Positions 6,005-14,103 of a DNA stretch of 19,744 nucleotides are shown piece by piece. The notes below the pieces were generated by a model that saw nothing but the letters and a program-made list of their open reading frames with translations, ran no database searches and was not told where the DNA came from. The first letter of the stretch is position 1, and each line of letters begins with the position of its first letter. The position numbers were made by a program, and so were the translations under genes. Origin of the DNA: JANLQX01 sp043775075 (lineage in GTDB: Bacteria; Actinomycetota; Acidimicrobiia; Acidimicrobiales; JANYDT01). Where the stretch lies: NCBI GenBank assembly GCA_043775075.1, contig JAYVSS010000074.1, positions 1 to 19,744 on the forward strand, in the 5' to 3' direction.

Positions 6005-8524
6005 ATGGATGAGGGAACGCCAAAGCGTCGCCGCGGCCTGTTTCGACGTGATCGGGCCGAGCAACCCGTGGCCACCGGACAACGGCCGGGTTCGTCGGAC
6101 GGTTTCGATGACCCGTGGTCAGCCAGCGCCTGGGACGACTGGGACGATGACTTCACCGCCGGAGGCCAGCGCAGTTCGGTCCCGGCCGCCGCCGCACCGC
6201 GGCCAGAAGCGGTTGACGCGTGGTTGCAATCGGAAGCAAACGACTTCGACGACGCAGCGCGCAAAAACACCAAGCGCTGGGGCGGCGACGCCAACCGGGC
6301 TGCTCCCGGTTCAGCGAACGCCGACGCCTCGGTCGGACCTGGGGGCTTTGGGCTTTCCGCACGGCATCGAACCTTCGACGAACCACCCGCGCCCACCTTC
6401 GCCACAGACCCTGCCCCGCCGGCAACCTCACCCGCCTCATTGCGCGCTCCGGCATCAACCCCACAAGCGTACGAACCGCTCACCGTCATCGATCGTCCAG
6501 CCGAGCTGCGAGGGGAGCAACCGAGCACACCTCCGCCCTCCGAACCGCAATTCGAACCGCAATTCGAACCGCAATTCGAGGCGGCTAACGAACCCGACCA
6601 CGTTGCCCTCATGCCCCCACCCGCGGACTTCGCGGTGGAAGACGCCGAGGCTGGGTCCGACATCGACGACGATCTCGTCGATGACCTCTCGATGGTTGAC
6701 GACGAGGACGCTCTCGGGCCGGTGGCGCAGCAAGGAACGTCTAGAGACCGACAAACGCTCCACACGGACCTCGCCGAGCAACTCTTCGCACCAACCGACT
6801 ACGAACAATCGAGTGCCACTGCCGCAACGTACGCCGGGGCGCCAGGAGCGGAGGCGGACCAAGCAACCGCTTCGGACGACGACGAACTACGTCAGATCGA
6901 TCACCTCGGCGCCGATCCTGATGACGCCGCCGACCTCAGCACGCTCGACGAAGAACCGACGTTGGTCGCTCCGCCCGCCGCCTCGTGGGCACCTCCGGAC
7001 CGGGTAATTCCGGCTCCCGTGTCCGAGATGCCGTTGGCCCCGAGTGGGGTTTCGACGCCGGCACCAACAGCATTCCAGGAACCACACCAACAGGAACCAC
7101 ACCAACAGGACCAACACCAATCAGAACAACCACACGACGTCGCCGCGAGCATCAGCCCCGCAGACACCACGGCCGGAGGATCAGCGTCACGATTTGTTTC
7201 CGTGTCAGTGGTAACCGACGAAGATCGGGCGGCTGCAGCGGTGCTGCACGAGGCCGAGAACATGGCGCCCGAGGCCGAGAACATGGCGCCACGAAGCCGC
7301 TCCGAGCGTGTTCCTTCGTCGGAGTTCACTTGGTCCGAGCCTGCTGTGCTCGCAGCATCAGCCACGGGCTCGACGACACCTCCCACGAGCCGCCCGCCGA
7401 CGAGTTCACGCTGGGCCCGGTTGTCAGCAGAGTTCGATTCCGACGGCGACCTTGACGACTCCTTCCCCCGCCAAACATCAGCGCGTCCGGCCCCATCAAC
7501 TCCGGCGAAGAGCCAGACCGCAGCGCCGACCGCAGCGCCGACCGATGCGGCGACCGACGCGGCGACCCTGCCAACCCCGGCAATGGAGGACGCTCCGACA
7601 TCCCCAACGTCCGACCCCGGGGAGCGCGCACGCATCACCGAGCGACTGGCCCCCACCGATCAACCACGACCGGCCGCCGAGGATGTGCGCTCCGATGCCG
7701 ACGAGGACCCGTGGAGTCGCCCGTCGCCGAGAACGTCGCAATCGGTCGGTCCGCCTTCCGCGGCAGTTGCTCAACCCAGGCCACCGACCGAGACCGAGAC
7801 CGACGACCCGTGGTCGCGTCCTCCCGTGGCTCGGACCGATCGACCGGCGGATTCTTCGCCCCCGCCTCTCCGCCCTGACCCGTTGGCCGCGCCGCCGTAC
7901 CTGGGCGAGCAGGCACCCGATGCCACAGAGACTCCGGCGCGCAGGCCACGCCGAACCCGGCGTCCGGAGGCGCCCTCAGCGGTCGAGCCAATTCGCGCCG
8001 TCGAGCCAAGCCAAGTGGCAGTCGACGCGAAGGATAACGACGAAACCGAGGGCCCGACTTCCCTTCACCCGGATCTGTCGACGTTTACCGGAGTCATCGG
8101 GAGCGCGCTGGTGGCGTTCGCTGCCGTTCGTCTCGTCCTCACACTCGTCAGCACCCAACCCGCCGTCCCCGCTCGGTTCACCGGGACCAAGGCCGACCTC
8201 CTGCGCATAGGCGAGTCGTTCGCCACATCCGGATCAGCCTGGTCCGTGGCCCTCGTTGTGGGCACGGTTTTGCTCGTCCTTCCCGGCTACCTCGGTCTGC
8301 GCAGCCATGTGCGTCGTTGGGCACCGATCCTCGGCATTGCTCTCGCCACCGGCCTCGGAGCGATCATTGTTGGCTATCTCCGAGCCAGATCTGGTGCCGA
8401 ACTGAAGAGCGCGTCACCGCTCAAGCTCGTCAGCGACGCCATCGTCGGCCCAATCGGTTTTGGTTTGCTCACCGTTCTCAGCGTGGCGTTCGGACTGCGC
8501 GCTGCTCGCGCCACCCAGCGATAG
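6005..8524 (+). CDS. Giant disordered protein with C-terminal membrane anchor
   Basis: The product is about 839 residues. It starts with a basic patch (PKRRRGLFRRDR), then some 670 residues rich in Pro, Ala, Thr, Ser, Asp and Glu with almost no hydrophobic core, then four hydrophobic segments in the last 150 residues (about 8080-8520; GVIGSALVAFAAVRLVLTLV, then VALVVGTVLLVLPGYLGL, ILGIALATGLGAIIVGYL, IGFGLLTVLSVAFGL). Internal repeats include EPQF x3, EPHQQ x2, EAENMAP x2, and the motif DPWS three times. No N-terminal signal peptide is seen, so the disordered part is probably cytoplasmic, tethered by the C terminus. I use the ATG at 6005, eight bases after GGGAAG; the ATG at 5999 is only two bases from it. 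Family unknown; a scaffold or envelope-linked role is a guess. Confidence 0.8.
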   Translation: MDEGTPKRRRGLFRRDRAEQPVATGQRPGSSDGFDDPWSASAWDDWDDDFTAGGQRSSVPAAAAPRPEAVDAWLQSEANDFDDAARKNTKRWGGDANRAAPGSANADASVGPGGFGLSARHRTFDEPPAPTFATDPAPPATSPASLRAPASTPQAYEPLTVIDRPAELRGEQPSTPPPSEPQFEPQFEPQFEAANEPDHVALMPPPADFAVEDAEAGSDIDDDLVDDLSMVDDEDALGPVAQQGTSRDRQTLHTDLAEQLFAPTDYEQSSATAATYAGAPGAEADQATASDDDELRQIDHLGADPDDAADLSTLDEEPTLVAPPAASWAPPDRVIPAPVSEMPLAPSGVSTPAPTAFQEPHQQEPHQQDQHQSEQPHDVAASISPADTTAGGSASRFVSVSVVTDEDRAAAAVLHEAENMAPEAENMAPRSRSERVPSSEFTWSEPAVLAASATGSTTPPTSRPPTSSRWARLSAEFDSDGDLDDSFPRQTSARPAPSTPAKSQTAAPTAAPTDAATDAATLPTPAMEDAPTSPTSDPGERARITERLAPTDQPRPAAEDVRSDADEDPWSRPSPRTSQSVGPPSAAVAQPRPPTETETDDPWSRPPVARTDRPADSSPPPLRPDPLAAPPYLGEQAPDATETPARRPRRTRRPEAPSAVEPIRAVEPSQVAVDAKDNDETEGPTSLHPDLSTFTGVIGSALVAFAAVRLVLTLVSTQPAVPARFTGTKADLLRIGESFATSGSAWSVALVVGTVLLVLPGYLGLRSHVRRWAPILGIALATGLGAIIVGYLRARSGAELKSASPLKLVSDAIVGPIGFGLLTVLSVAFGLRAARATQR
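6542..6577 (+). repeat. In-frame 12-bp tandem repeat, three copies
   Basis: GAACCGCAATTC occurs three times without interruption, encoding EPQF three times inside the disordered protein. The copies are identical at the DNA level, suggesting recent slippage expansion. Confidence 0.95.
7079..7108 (+). repeat. In-frame 15-bp tandem repeat, two copies
   Basis: GAACCACACCAACAG occurs twice in a row, encoding EPHQQ twice within a His/Gln-rich stretch of the disordered protein. Confidence 0.9.
7250..7291 (+). repeat. In-frame 21-bp tandem repeat, two copies
   Basis: Two 21-bp units differing only in the last base encode EAENMAP twice. With the 12- and 15-bp repeats it shows that the disordered region grows by codon-preserving duplication. 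Confidence 0.9.
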
Positions 8525-8538
8525 ACCCACTATTCGTC

Positions 8539-8561
8539 TGTGTGCAGATGTTCTGTACACA
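8539..8561. terminator. Hairpin between convergent genes, likely bidirectional terminator
   Basis: TGTGTGCAG (8539-8547) pairs with CTGTACACA (8553-8561) over nine pairs with a single G-U, around a five-base loop. It sits in the 61-bp gap between the 3' ends of the disordered protein gene (plus) and the acetyltransferase gene (minus). No long U-tract follows on either strand, which is common in actinobacteria. Confidence 0.55.
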
Positions 8562-8585
8562 TACTAAGAAGACTAACTCCGTAGT

Positions 8586-9311
8586 TCAGTCGACCTCGGC
8601 GCCGGCGCTGGCGGCGAGATAGGTCGCCCGAAACTCATTCGTCCGTTCCTGCCACTCTTCCAGAGTGATGGCATAGCGCCTGTGGTCTTCCCACACGCCG
8701 TTGATTTCGATGAACCGCTCGGCGATCCCCTCGCTTCGAAGCCCGAGTTTCTCCACCACGCGCAGGCTGGCAACGTTGCGCGGGACAATGGCAATTTCGA
8801 CTCGATGCAACCCGATGGTCTCGAAGGCGTAGGCGATCACGCCAACCACGGCCTCACCGGTGAGCCCGAGCCCGGCATAGTGCTCGTCCACCCAGTACCC
8901 GATGTTCGCCGTCTGCACGGCGCCACGAGAAATGTTGTTGAGGTTGCACTCACCGACAAAACGACCGTCGAGAAACATCCCGAAACCACACGCCGTTCCG
9001 GCCGCCCGCTCACGATCACGCGAGTCGCATCGATTCTCGAACACCCGACGACTCGACACGGCATCGGAGCTCCCCGCAGGGCGTCGAGGCTCCCACTTCG
9101 TCAGCCATGCTTCGCCGCGTTGCCGAACTTCCTGCCACGCTGGTGCATCGCTTGGACGCAGTGATCGCAACACCATTCGCTGGGTCACGATTTCGGGCCC
9201 CAGCGCCATCTGGGTTAACCGTTCATTCAGCGTTTGACGCCACCGGCCCGAACTCACGCCCTGCATCGTAGTTACAGCAACAGCCCGTGGCCCACCCGTC
9301 GTTTGGCCCAT
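8586..9311 (-). CDS. GNAT-family N-acetyltransferase, RimJ/RimL-like
   Basis: The conserved part (from about residue 42) follows the RimJ/RimL order: TQRMVLRSLRPSDAPAW, a variable helical region, FGMFLDGRFVGECNLNNIS, IGYWVDEHYAGLGLTGEAV and LHRVEIAIVPRNVASLRVVEKLGLRSEG. The segment around HYAGLGLTGEAV is the acetyl-CoA pyrophosphate-binding loop, and the NVASLRVVEKLGL block is the usual helix and strand near the active site. Such enzymes acetylate alpha-amino groups of proteins or small amines; the substrate cannot be read. Start uncertain: the ATG at 9311 gives 241 residues, while ATGs at 9266 and 9209 would give 226 or 207, closer to the family's usual 180-200. None has a good Shine-Dalgarno. 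Upstream and divergent lies the glycine riboswitch. Confidence 0.85.
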   Translation of the reverse strand: MGQTTGGPRAVAVTTMQGVSSGRWRQTLNERLTQMALGPEIVTQRMVLRSLRPSDAPAWQEVRQRGEAWLTKWEPRRPAGSSDAVSSRRVFENRCDSRDRERAAGTACGFGMFLDGRFVGECNLNNISRGAVQTANIGYWVDEHYAGLGLTGEAVVGVIAYAFETIGLHRVEIAIVPRNVASLRVVEKLGLRSEGIAERFIEINGVWEDHRRYAITLEEWQERTNEFRATYLAASAGAEVD

Positions 9312-9354
9312 TTTTACGCGTTAAGAACTACGCCGACGCGCTGGCCGCTAGGCT

Positions 9355-9360
9355 CATAAT
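9355..9360 (+). promoter_or_regulatory. Candidate -10 box of the riboswitch-gcvP transcript
   Basis: CATAAT lies ten bases ahead of the first conserved riboswitch base, which places the start near 9367. No convincing -35 hexamer is seen 16-18 bp upstream. Confidence 0.4.
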
Positions 9361-9370
9361 TGCCGTGTAG

Positions 9371-9630
9371 GGACGGCGGGAGAGACCGGAAAGTCGAAAG
9401 ACCGACCGGCGCCGTAGGAGCAACCACCCCGGAACCTCTCAGGCACATGTACCGCCATCGTTTGTCTTGCCGAACCAGTTGCCCCACTTCAACACAGCAC
9501 CACTGGATCAGCACGACAACGGCACGCTGGAGAGCCGACCATCCCGCCAGGATGGGCGCACCGAAGGTGGAAGTCCGACGAGTTCCCGCAAGGGATCGGA
9601 TGAATCTCTCAGGTCACCGGACAGCGGGGG
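9371..9630 (+). promoter_or_regulatory. Tandem glycine riboswitch
   Basis: Two glycine aptamers are visible. Aptamer 1 (about 9371-9460) has GGGAGAGACC at 9378-9387 and CCTCTCAGGCA at 9435-9445, closed by GGCGG (9375-9379) with CCGCC (9452-9456). Aptamer 2 (about 9521-9630) has TGGAGAGCC at 9528-9536 and ATCTCTCAGGTCA at 9604-9616, closed by CGCTG (9525-9529) with CAGCG (9622-9626). These are the signature cores of the glycine (gcvT) riboswitch, and the downstream gene is a glycine-cleavage gene. Glycine probably turns expression on. No terminator with a U-tract lies before the start codon, so control of ribosome access is more likely. The roughly 60-nt interaptamer linker is unusually long. 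Confidence 0.93.
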
Positions 9631-9665
9631 AACCATTCAGAGCAGCACGCCCCTGAGGAGTTCCT

Positions 9666-12578
9666 ATGTCCGCTTTCCATCCTGCGCGTATCGTCCCCAC
9701 CGACGATCTCTCGTCCTTCGCCGATCGCCACCTTGGCCCGACGTCGGCCGACGTGGACAAGATGCTCGCTTCGATCGGCTTGCGTTCGATCGACGAACTG
9801 CTCGATGCCGTTGTGCCTGCGTCGATCCGAACCCAAGAACCACTCGCTCTCGAAGCCGCTCGGTCCGAAGTGGATGCGCTCAAGCGATTACGCGAAATGG
9901 CCAACCGAAACCGCGTCGTAACGTCGATGATCGGCCAGGGGTACGCCAACTGCATCGTGCCCCCGGTCGTGCTGCGCAATGTGATGGAGAACCCGGCGTG
10001 GTACACGGCATACACGCCGTATCAGCCCGAGATCAGCCAGGGGCGCCTTGAGGCTGTCCTTAATTTTCAAACCATGATCGCCGACCTCACGGGTATGGAC
10101 CTGGCCAATGCGTCCCTGCTCGACGAAGCGACCGCGGCGGCCGAGGCGATGGCGCTCGCCCGTCGACAGTCAAAGTCCCGGTCGAACCGATTCCTGCTGG
10201 ACTCGGGCTGCCACCCCCAGGTGCTCGATGTTGTCCGCACACGAGCCGAGCCGCTGGGAATCGAACTCGTCCTTGGAGAGCCGTCCGCTCTCGTTCAGGA
10301 AGTAGCAAACGGTTCCTTCGGCTGTCTCCTCGCCTGGCCGAATACCACTGGCGCAATTCTGTCCCCCGAAGTATTCCGCACGCTTAGTGATTCGATGCAC
10401 GACTGCGGCGGACTGGTTTGCGTGGCCACTGATCTGCTGGCCTGCGTGGTGCTCGAATCACCCGGATCAATGGGGGCCGACGTAGTGGTCGGTTCGGCTC
10501 AGCGTTTTGGCGTTCCACTGGGTTTCGGGGGTCCACACGCAGGATTCATGGCGGTGGACGATACCCACAAACGGGCGCTTCCCGGTCGTCTCGTGGGAGT
10601 GTCGGTGGACGCCGCCGGACGGCCCGCCCTTCGCCTCGCCCTCCAGACGCGCGAGCAACACATCCGGCGAGATAAAGCGACCAGCAACATCTGTACCGCT
10701 CAGGTGTTGCTCGCCGTCATGGCCGGGATGTATGCGTGTTGGCACGGACCTGAAGGCCTCCGCCGTATTGCTATGCATGCATATGACTCTGCGTCAATCG
10801 TGGCCGCCGGTGCGGCCCGTGCAGGGCTGACGCTCGACAACGACACGTGGTTCGACACCGTCACCGTCGTCGCTCCGGGGCGGGCCGAGGGGATCGTCGG
10901 CGTGGCACTAAAGGGCGGCGTCAACATTCGCCTCGTCGATAAGGACCGAGTTGGCATTTCCTGCAATGAAACCACAACCGACGCGGACCTGGTCGTAGTC
11001 CTCCACGCCCTTGGTTGCTCCGTTTCGGTGGAAACTCTCCGGGCGGCCGGCTGGCCGATCGGCCTACCGGCCGGGATCCGTCGATCGGCAGAGATCCTTA
11101 CGCACCCGGTTTTTCGCTCCTACCGCACCGAGACAGAAATGCTTCGCTACCTTCGTCGGCTGGCTGACCGCGACCTCGCACTCGATCGCACCATGATCCC
11201 GCTCGGATCGTGCACCATGAAACTCAATGCCACCACCGAGATGATCCCGGTAACGTGGCCCGAATTTTCTGACATCCATCCTTTCGCCCCCCGTTCACAG
11301 TGGGATGGCTACGCCACCATGATCGATGAGCTTGAGCGGATGCTGGTGGAAATCACCGGCTACGACGCCGTGTCCCTCCAGCCCAATGCTGGCTCGCAAG
11401 GTGAATACGCCGGTCTTCTTGCTATTCGCGCATACCATCGCTCCCGCGGCGACGTTGACCGCACCGTCTGCATCATTCCTTCGTCGGCCCACGGCACCAA
11501 TGCCGCGAGCGCCGCGATGTGTGGGATGAGCGTGGTTGTCGTCAGCTGTGACGAAAATGGCAACGTCGATATCGCTGACCTTCGGGCCAAAGTCGTGGTG
11601 CATTCCGAGAAGCTCAGTGCACTTATGATCACCTATCCGAGTACGCACGGGGTTTTCGAAGAGTCGATCACCGATATCTGTGCCGTGGTCCACGCCGCCG
11701 GCGGTCAGGTGTACCTCGATGGCGCCAACTTCAACGCCCTCGTTGGTGTGGCCAAGCCGGGCCAGTTCGGGGCCGATGTCAGCCACCTCAATCTGCACAA
11801 GACGTTCTGCATTCCCCACGGAGGCGGTGGTCCCGGCGTTGGACCGGTATGCGTGAAAGCCCACCTTGCCCCGTTTCTTCCCGGTCACCCGGCGATCGAC
11901 GGCACCTCCTCCATCGCATCGCATTCCGCTGAGGTAATAATAAGCGCGCTTACTTCTGCGCCCTATGGATCAGCTGGCATTCTTCCGATCCCATGGACAT
12001 ACATAACGATGATGGGATCCGAAGGTCTGCGGATGGCCACGGCTGTGGCCATTCTGTCGGCCAACTACATTGCCCATCGGCTGGAGGGTCACTACCCCGT
12101 GCTTTACACCGGACGCAATGGCCGCGTCGCCCACGAATGCATTCTCGACCTTCGACCGCTCACCCAAACGACAGGGATCAGCGTCGACGACGTGGCGAAG
12201 CGCCTCATGGATTACGGATTCCACGCCCCCACGATGTCGTTCCCGGTGGCGGGCACCCTGATGGTTGAACCGACGGAAAGCGAATCGCAGGCCGAACTTG
12301 ATCGGTTCTGCGATGCGATGATTGCCATTCGCGCAGAGGTTGATCGCGTGGTGGAGGGCGAGTGGCCAGCGGACGACAACCCCCTGTGCCGCGCTCCCCA
12401 CCCAGCCGAAGACGTGCTCAGCGATTCGTGGGCCCGGGCCTATTCGCGCGAAACCGCGGCCTACCCGCTGGCCTCGTTGCGCAAGGACAAGTATTGGCCA
12501 CCGGTCTCGCGTATCGACGGAGCGTACGGCGACCGCAACGTGGTCTGCTCATGTCCTCCGCTCGATAGCTACGGCTGA
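9666..12578 (+). CDS. gcvP: Glycine dehydrogenase (decarboxylating), P-protein of glycine cleavage
   Basis: This PLP enzyme decarboxylates glycine and passes the aminomethyl group to lipoyl GcvH. At 970 residues it is the single-chain form. An N-terminal half (about 1-450: SMIGQGYANCIVPPVVLRNV, NPAWYTAYTPYQPEISQGRL) is followed by the catalytic half (DRTMIPLGSCTMKLNATTEM, QPNAGSQGEYAGLLAIRAYH, IIPSSAHGTNAASA, YPSTHGVFE). HLNLHKTFCIPHGGGGPG holds the PLP lysine, K712. No frameshift is visible. The start ATG follows GAGGAG by five bases. Expression is governed by the tandem glycine riboswitch directly upstream. gcvT and gcvH are not adjacent, so gcvP is transcribed alone here. Its last 10 bp overlap the 3' end of the convergent MFS gene. 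Confidence 0.98.
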   Translation: MSAFHPARIVPTDDLSSFADRHLGPTSADVDKMLASIGLRSIDELLDAVVPASIRTQEPLALEAARSEVDALKRLREMANRNRVVTSMIGQGYANCIVPPVVLRNVMENPAWYTAYTPYQPEISQGRLEAVLNFQTMIADLTGMDLANASLLDEATAAAEAMALARRQSKSRSNRFLLDSGCHPQVLDVVRTRAEPLGIELVLGEPSALVQEVANGSFGCLLAWPNTTGAILSPEVFRTLSDSMHDCGGLVCVATDLLACVVLESPGSMGADVVVGSAQRFGVPLGFGGPHAGFMAVDDTHKRALPGRLVGVSVDAAGRPALRLALQTREQHIRRDKATSNICTAQVLLAVMAGMYACWHGPEGLRRIAMHAYDSASIVAAGAARAGLTLDNDTWFDTVTVVAPGRAEGIVGVALKGGVNIRLVDKDRVGISCNETTTDADLVVVLHALGCSVSVETLRAAGWPIGLPAGIRRSAEILTHPVFRSYRTETEMLRYLRRLADRDLALDRTMIPLGSCTMKLNATTEMIPVTWPEFSDIHPFAPRSQWDGYATMIDELERMLVEITGYDAVSLQPNAGSQGEYAGLLAIRAYHRSRGDVDRTVCIIPSSAHGTNAASAAMCGMSVVVVSCDENGNVDIADLRAKVVVHSEKLSALMITYPSTHGVFEESITDICAVVHAAGGQVYLDGANFNALVGVAKPGQFGADVSHLNLHKTFCIPHGGGGPGVGPVCVKAHLAPFLPGHPAIDGTSSIASHSAEVIISALTSAPYGSAGILPIPWTYITMMGSEGLRMATAVAILSANYIAHRLEGHYPVLYTGRNGRVAHECILDLRPLTQTTGISVDDVAKRLMDYGFHAPTMSFPVAGTLMVEPTESESQAELDRFCDAMIAIRAEVDRVVEGEWPADDNPLCRAPHPAEDVLSDSWARAYSRETAAYPLASLRKDKYWPPVSRIDGAYGDRNVVCSCPPLDSYG

Positions 12579-13954
12579 GCGGTTTCCAAGCCGGCGCTAA
12601 AAGCAGTATCGCTGCTGCTCGACAAACGATGTTCCTGCAGCAGTTTCCACCGTTCACTGCGGTCCGGAAGGTCGCGGGAGAGCCAGACCAGCGCCACGAG
12701 CCACGCCACTCCGATCAGAAGTGTCCCTCGAACGGACCAGTGGTCCATGGCCCAACCCCCCCACATCGCGCCGAATGGCACAGTGCCGCCGAAGGCCATA
12801 AACCACAGCGCCATCACCGGAGCGCGTCGTCGTTGGTCAAGGTGTAACTGCAACACCGAAGACATCGCTGTGGTCGAGCCGAAGTACGCAAAACCGAGCA
12901 CGAACGCAATCGGAAAAGCGACCATCGGCGACGATGCAAACGACCACGCTGCCAGCGCGACGGCAAACACAGCGTAAAACCACGAAACCATCTTGCGCTG
13001 ATCACGTTTCACCAGGACGGTGCCGATGCTCAACGCGCCCAAGGCCGCCCCGAATCCCCACGTGGCGAACAAAATAAGATATGTCCGCTTACTAGTGGTG
13101 TGGAAGGCCCGCTCGACGACCGTTGCAAACTGGCCGATGAACGGAAGCGAAAAGATCGAGAGGGTGAACAAAAGGAAGATCACGCGACCGGCCACCGGAT
13201 TGGCCCGAGCCTCGCGGATTCCGTCGAGGAACGCCGCCTTCCCGCTCGACCCCCGATGCTCCACGCGGCGTCGCATCGGAAGATTCCACAATGCGATGAT
13301 GAGAGCGAAATACGAGATGGCGTTGAGGAAGAAGAATCCCGACGCACTCACCCCCAGGCCAGTAAGCGCCAGCACGATGATCGGAGCGATGGAGCGCGAG
13401 CCGTTCATCGTCGCCGAGTTCAGCGAAATGGCGCCGCCCATATTGCGGGGCTCAACCAGCTCCGGCATCACCGAGGCCGTGGTTGGGGCCGAGAGGGCGT
13501 TGGATACGCCGATCACCATCGTGGCGAGGAAGAGTGCCAGTGGAGACTTCGCTTTCCACGCCACAAACGCCAAAACAAACGCCGCTGCCGCCTGCACACA
13601 CTGCACGGCGATCATCAGCTTTTTGCGGTCCACCCGGTTGGCGAGCACCCCGCCCGGAATGGAGAGCAGCAGCAGCGGCCCGAGCTGCGCAACGGTCAGC
13701 AAACCGACAAACGAGGCCGAGCCTTTCGGGTGGGCCGCGCTGCGGGTGAGGTCAAGGGCATACGGTCCGACGACGACGTTTTGCAGCCATGTGCCCACGA
13801 GGGAAAACGTGGAGCCGACATAGAGCCGGCGAAACGGCTTCGACGCCCACGCCGCCCCAATCGATCCCGCTGCCCCAGCCGCCCCCGTTGCCTTGTGCGC
13901 ATCCGCCAACGTGATGCCGGGAGGGCCAATTCGTTCGTCGTCAACCGCGTTCAA
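12569..13954 (-). CDS. MFS transporter, EntS/MFS_3-like exporter
   Basis: The 461-residue protein has about eleven or twelve hydrophobic segments. It opens the core with FRRLYVGSTFSLVGTWLQNV and carries the MFS motif-A loop as GVLANRVDRKKLMI between the second and third segments; ISLNSATMNGSRSIAP is also typical of the MFS_3/EntS-like group, whose members export siderophores, antibiotics and other drugs by proton antiport. The substrate is not readable. The best start in this frame is a TTG at 13954, as an upstream in-frame stop excludes earlier starts; a TTG 15 codons further in is the alternative, and neither has a strong Shine-Dalgarno. The 3' end overlaps gcvP tail to tail; the 5' side shares a 149-bp region with the exported Asp-box gene. 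Confidence 0.87.
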   Translation of the reverse strand: MNAVDDERIGPPGITLADAHKATGAAGAAGSIGAAWASKPFRRLYVGSTFSLVGTWLQNVVVGPYALDLTRSAAHPKGSASFVGLLTVAQLGPLLLLSIPGGVLANRVDRKKLMIAVQCVQAAAAFVLAFVAWKAKSPLALFLATMVIGVSNALSAPTTASVMPELVEPRNMGGAISLNSATMNGSRSIAPIIVLALTGLGVSASGFFFLNAISYFALIIALWNLPMRRRVEHRGSSGKAAFLDGIREARANPVAGRVIFLLFTLSIFSLPFIGQFATVVERAFHTTSKRTYLILFATWGFGAALGALSIGTVLVKRDQRKMVSWFYAVFAVALAAWSFASSPMVAFPIAFVLGFAYFGSTTAMSSVLQLHLDQRRRAPVMALWFMAFGGTVPFGAMWGGWAMDHWSVRGTLLIGVAWLVALVWLSRDLPDRSERWKLLQEHRLSSSSDTAFSAGLETAQP

Positions 13955-13999
13955 GGTCGTTCATTCTCGCGCCATCATGCAGCGATTCCCCAGCCCACA

Positions 14000-14036
14000 T
14001 GACCGGTGTCACATCGGACGCGACCTCACCGGTGAG
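14000..14036. promoter_or_regulatory. Two palindromes in the divergent MFS/Asp-box promoter region
   Basis: CTCACCGGTGAG (14025-14036) is a perfect 12-bp palindrome. TGAC-CGGT-GTCA (14000-14011) is a second dyad, with the shared core ACCGGT centred 26 bp away. They lie in the 149 bp between the MFS start and the Asp-box gene start, a natural place for a regulator. No matching regulator gene is adjacent. Confidence 0.45.
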
Positions 14037-14103
14037 TCTGGCGAAGGGCGAGCTGAACCCGTGCCATTATCGGTCGGTCAACTCACACGGAAGCGGGACA
14101 GCT

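Noticed and set aside
5863..6765. Minus-strand 300-codon frame opposite the 5' part of the disordered protein
   Set aside because: Serine/glycine/arginine-biased antisense of a low-complexity gene, no domain or ribosome site.
6901..7656. Minus-strand 251-codon alanine/valine/serine frame
   Set aside because: Low-complexity antisense of repeats in the disordered protein; no start signal and no family features.
9467..10051. Plus-strand frame through the riboswitch into gcvP
   Set aside because: It overlaps structured riboswitch RNA and runs out of frame with gcvP.
11295..11924. Minus-strand 209-codon frame inside gcvP
   Set aside because: Antisense to a strongly conserved catalytic region of GcvP that fully explains the sequence constraint.
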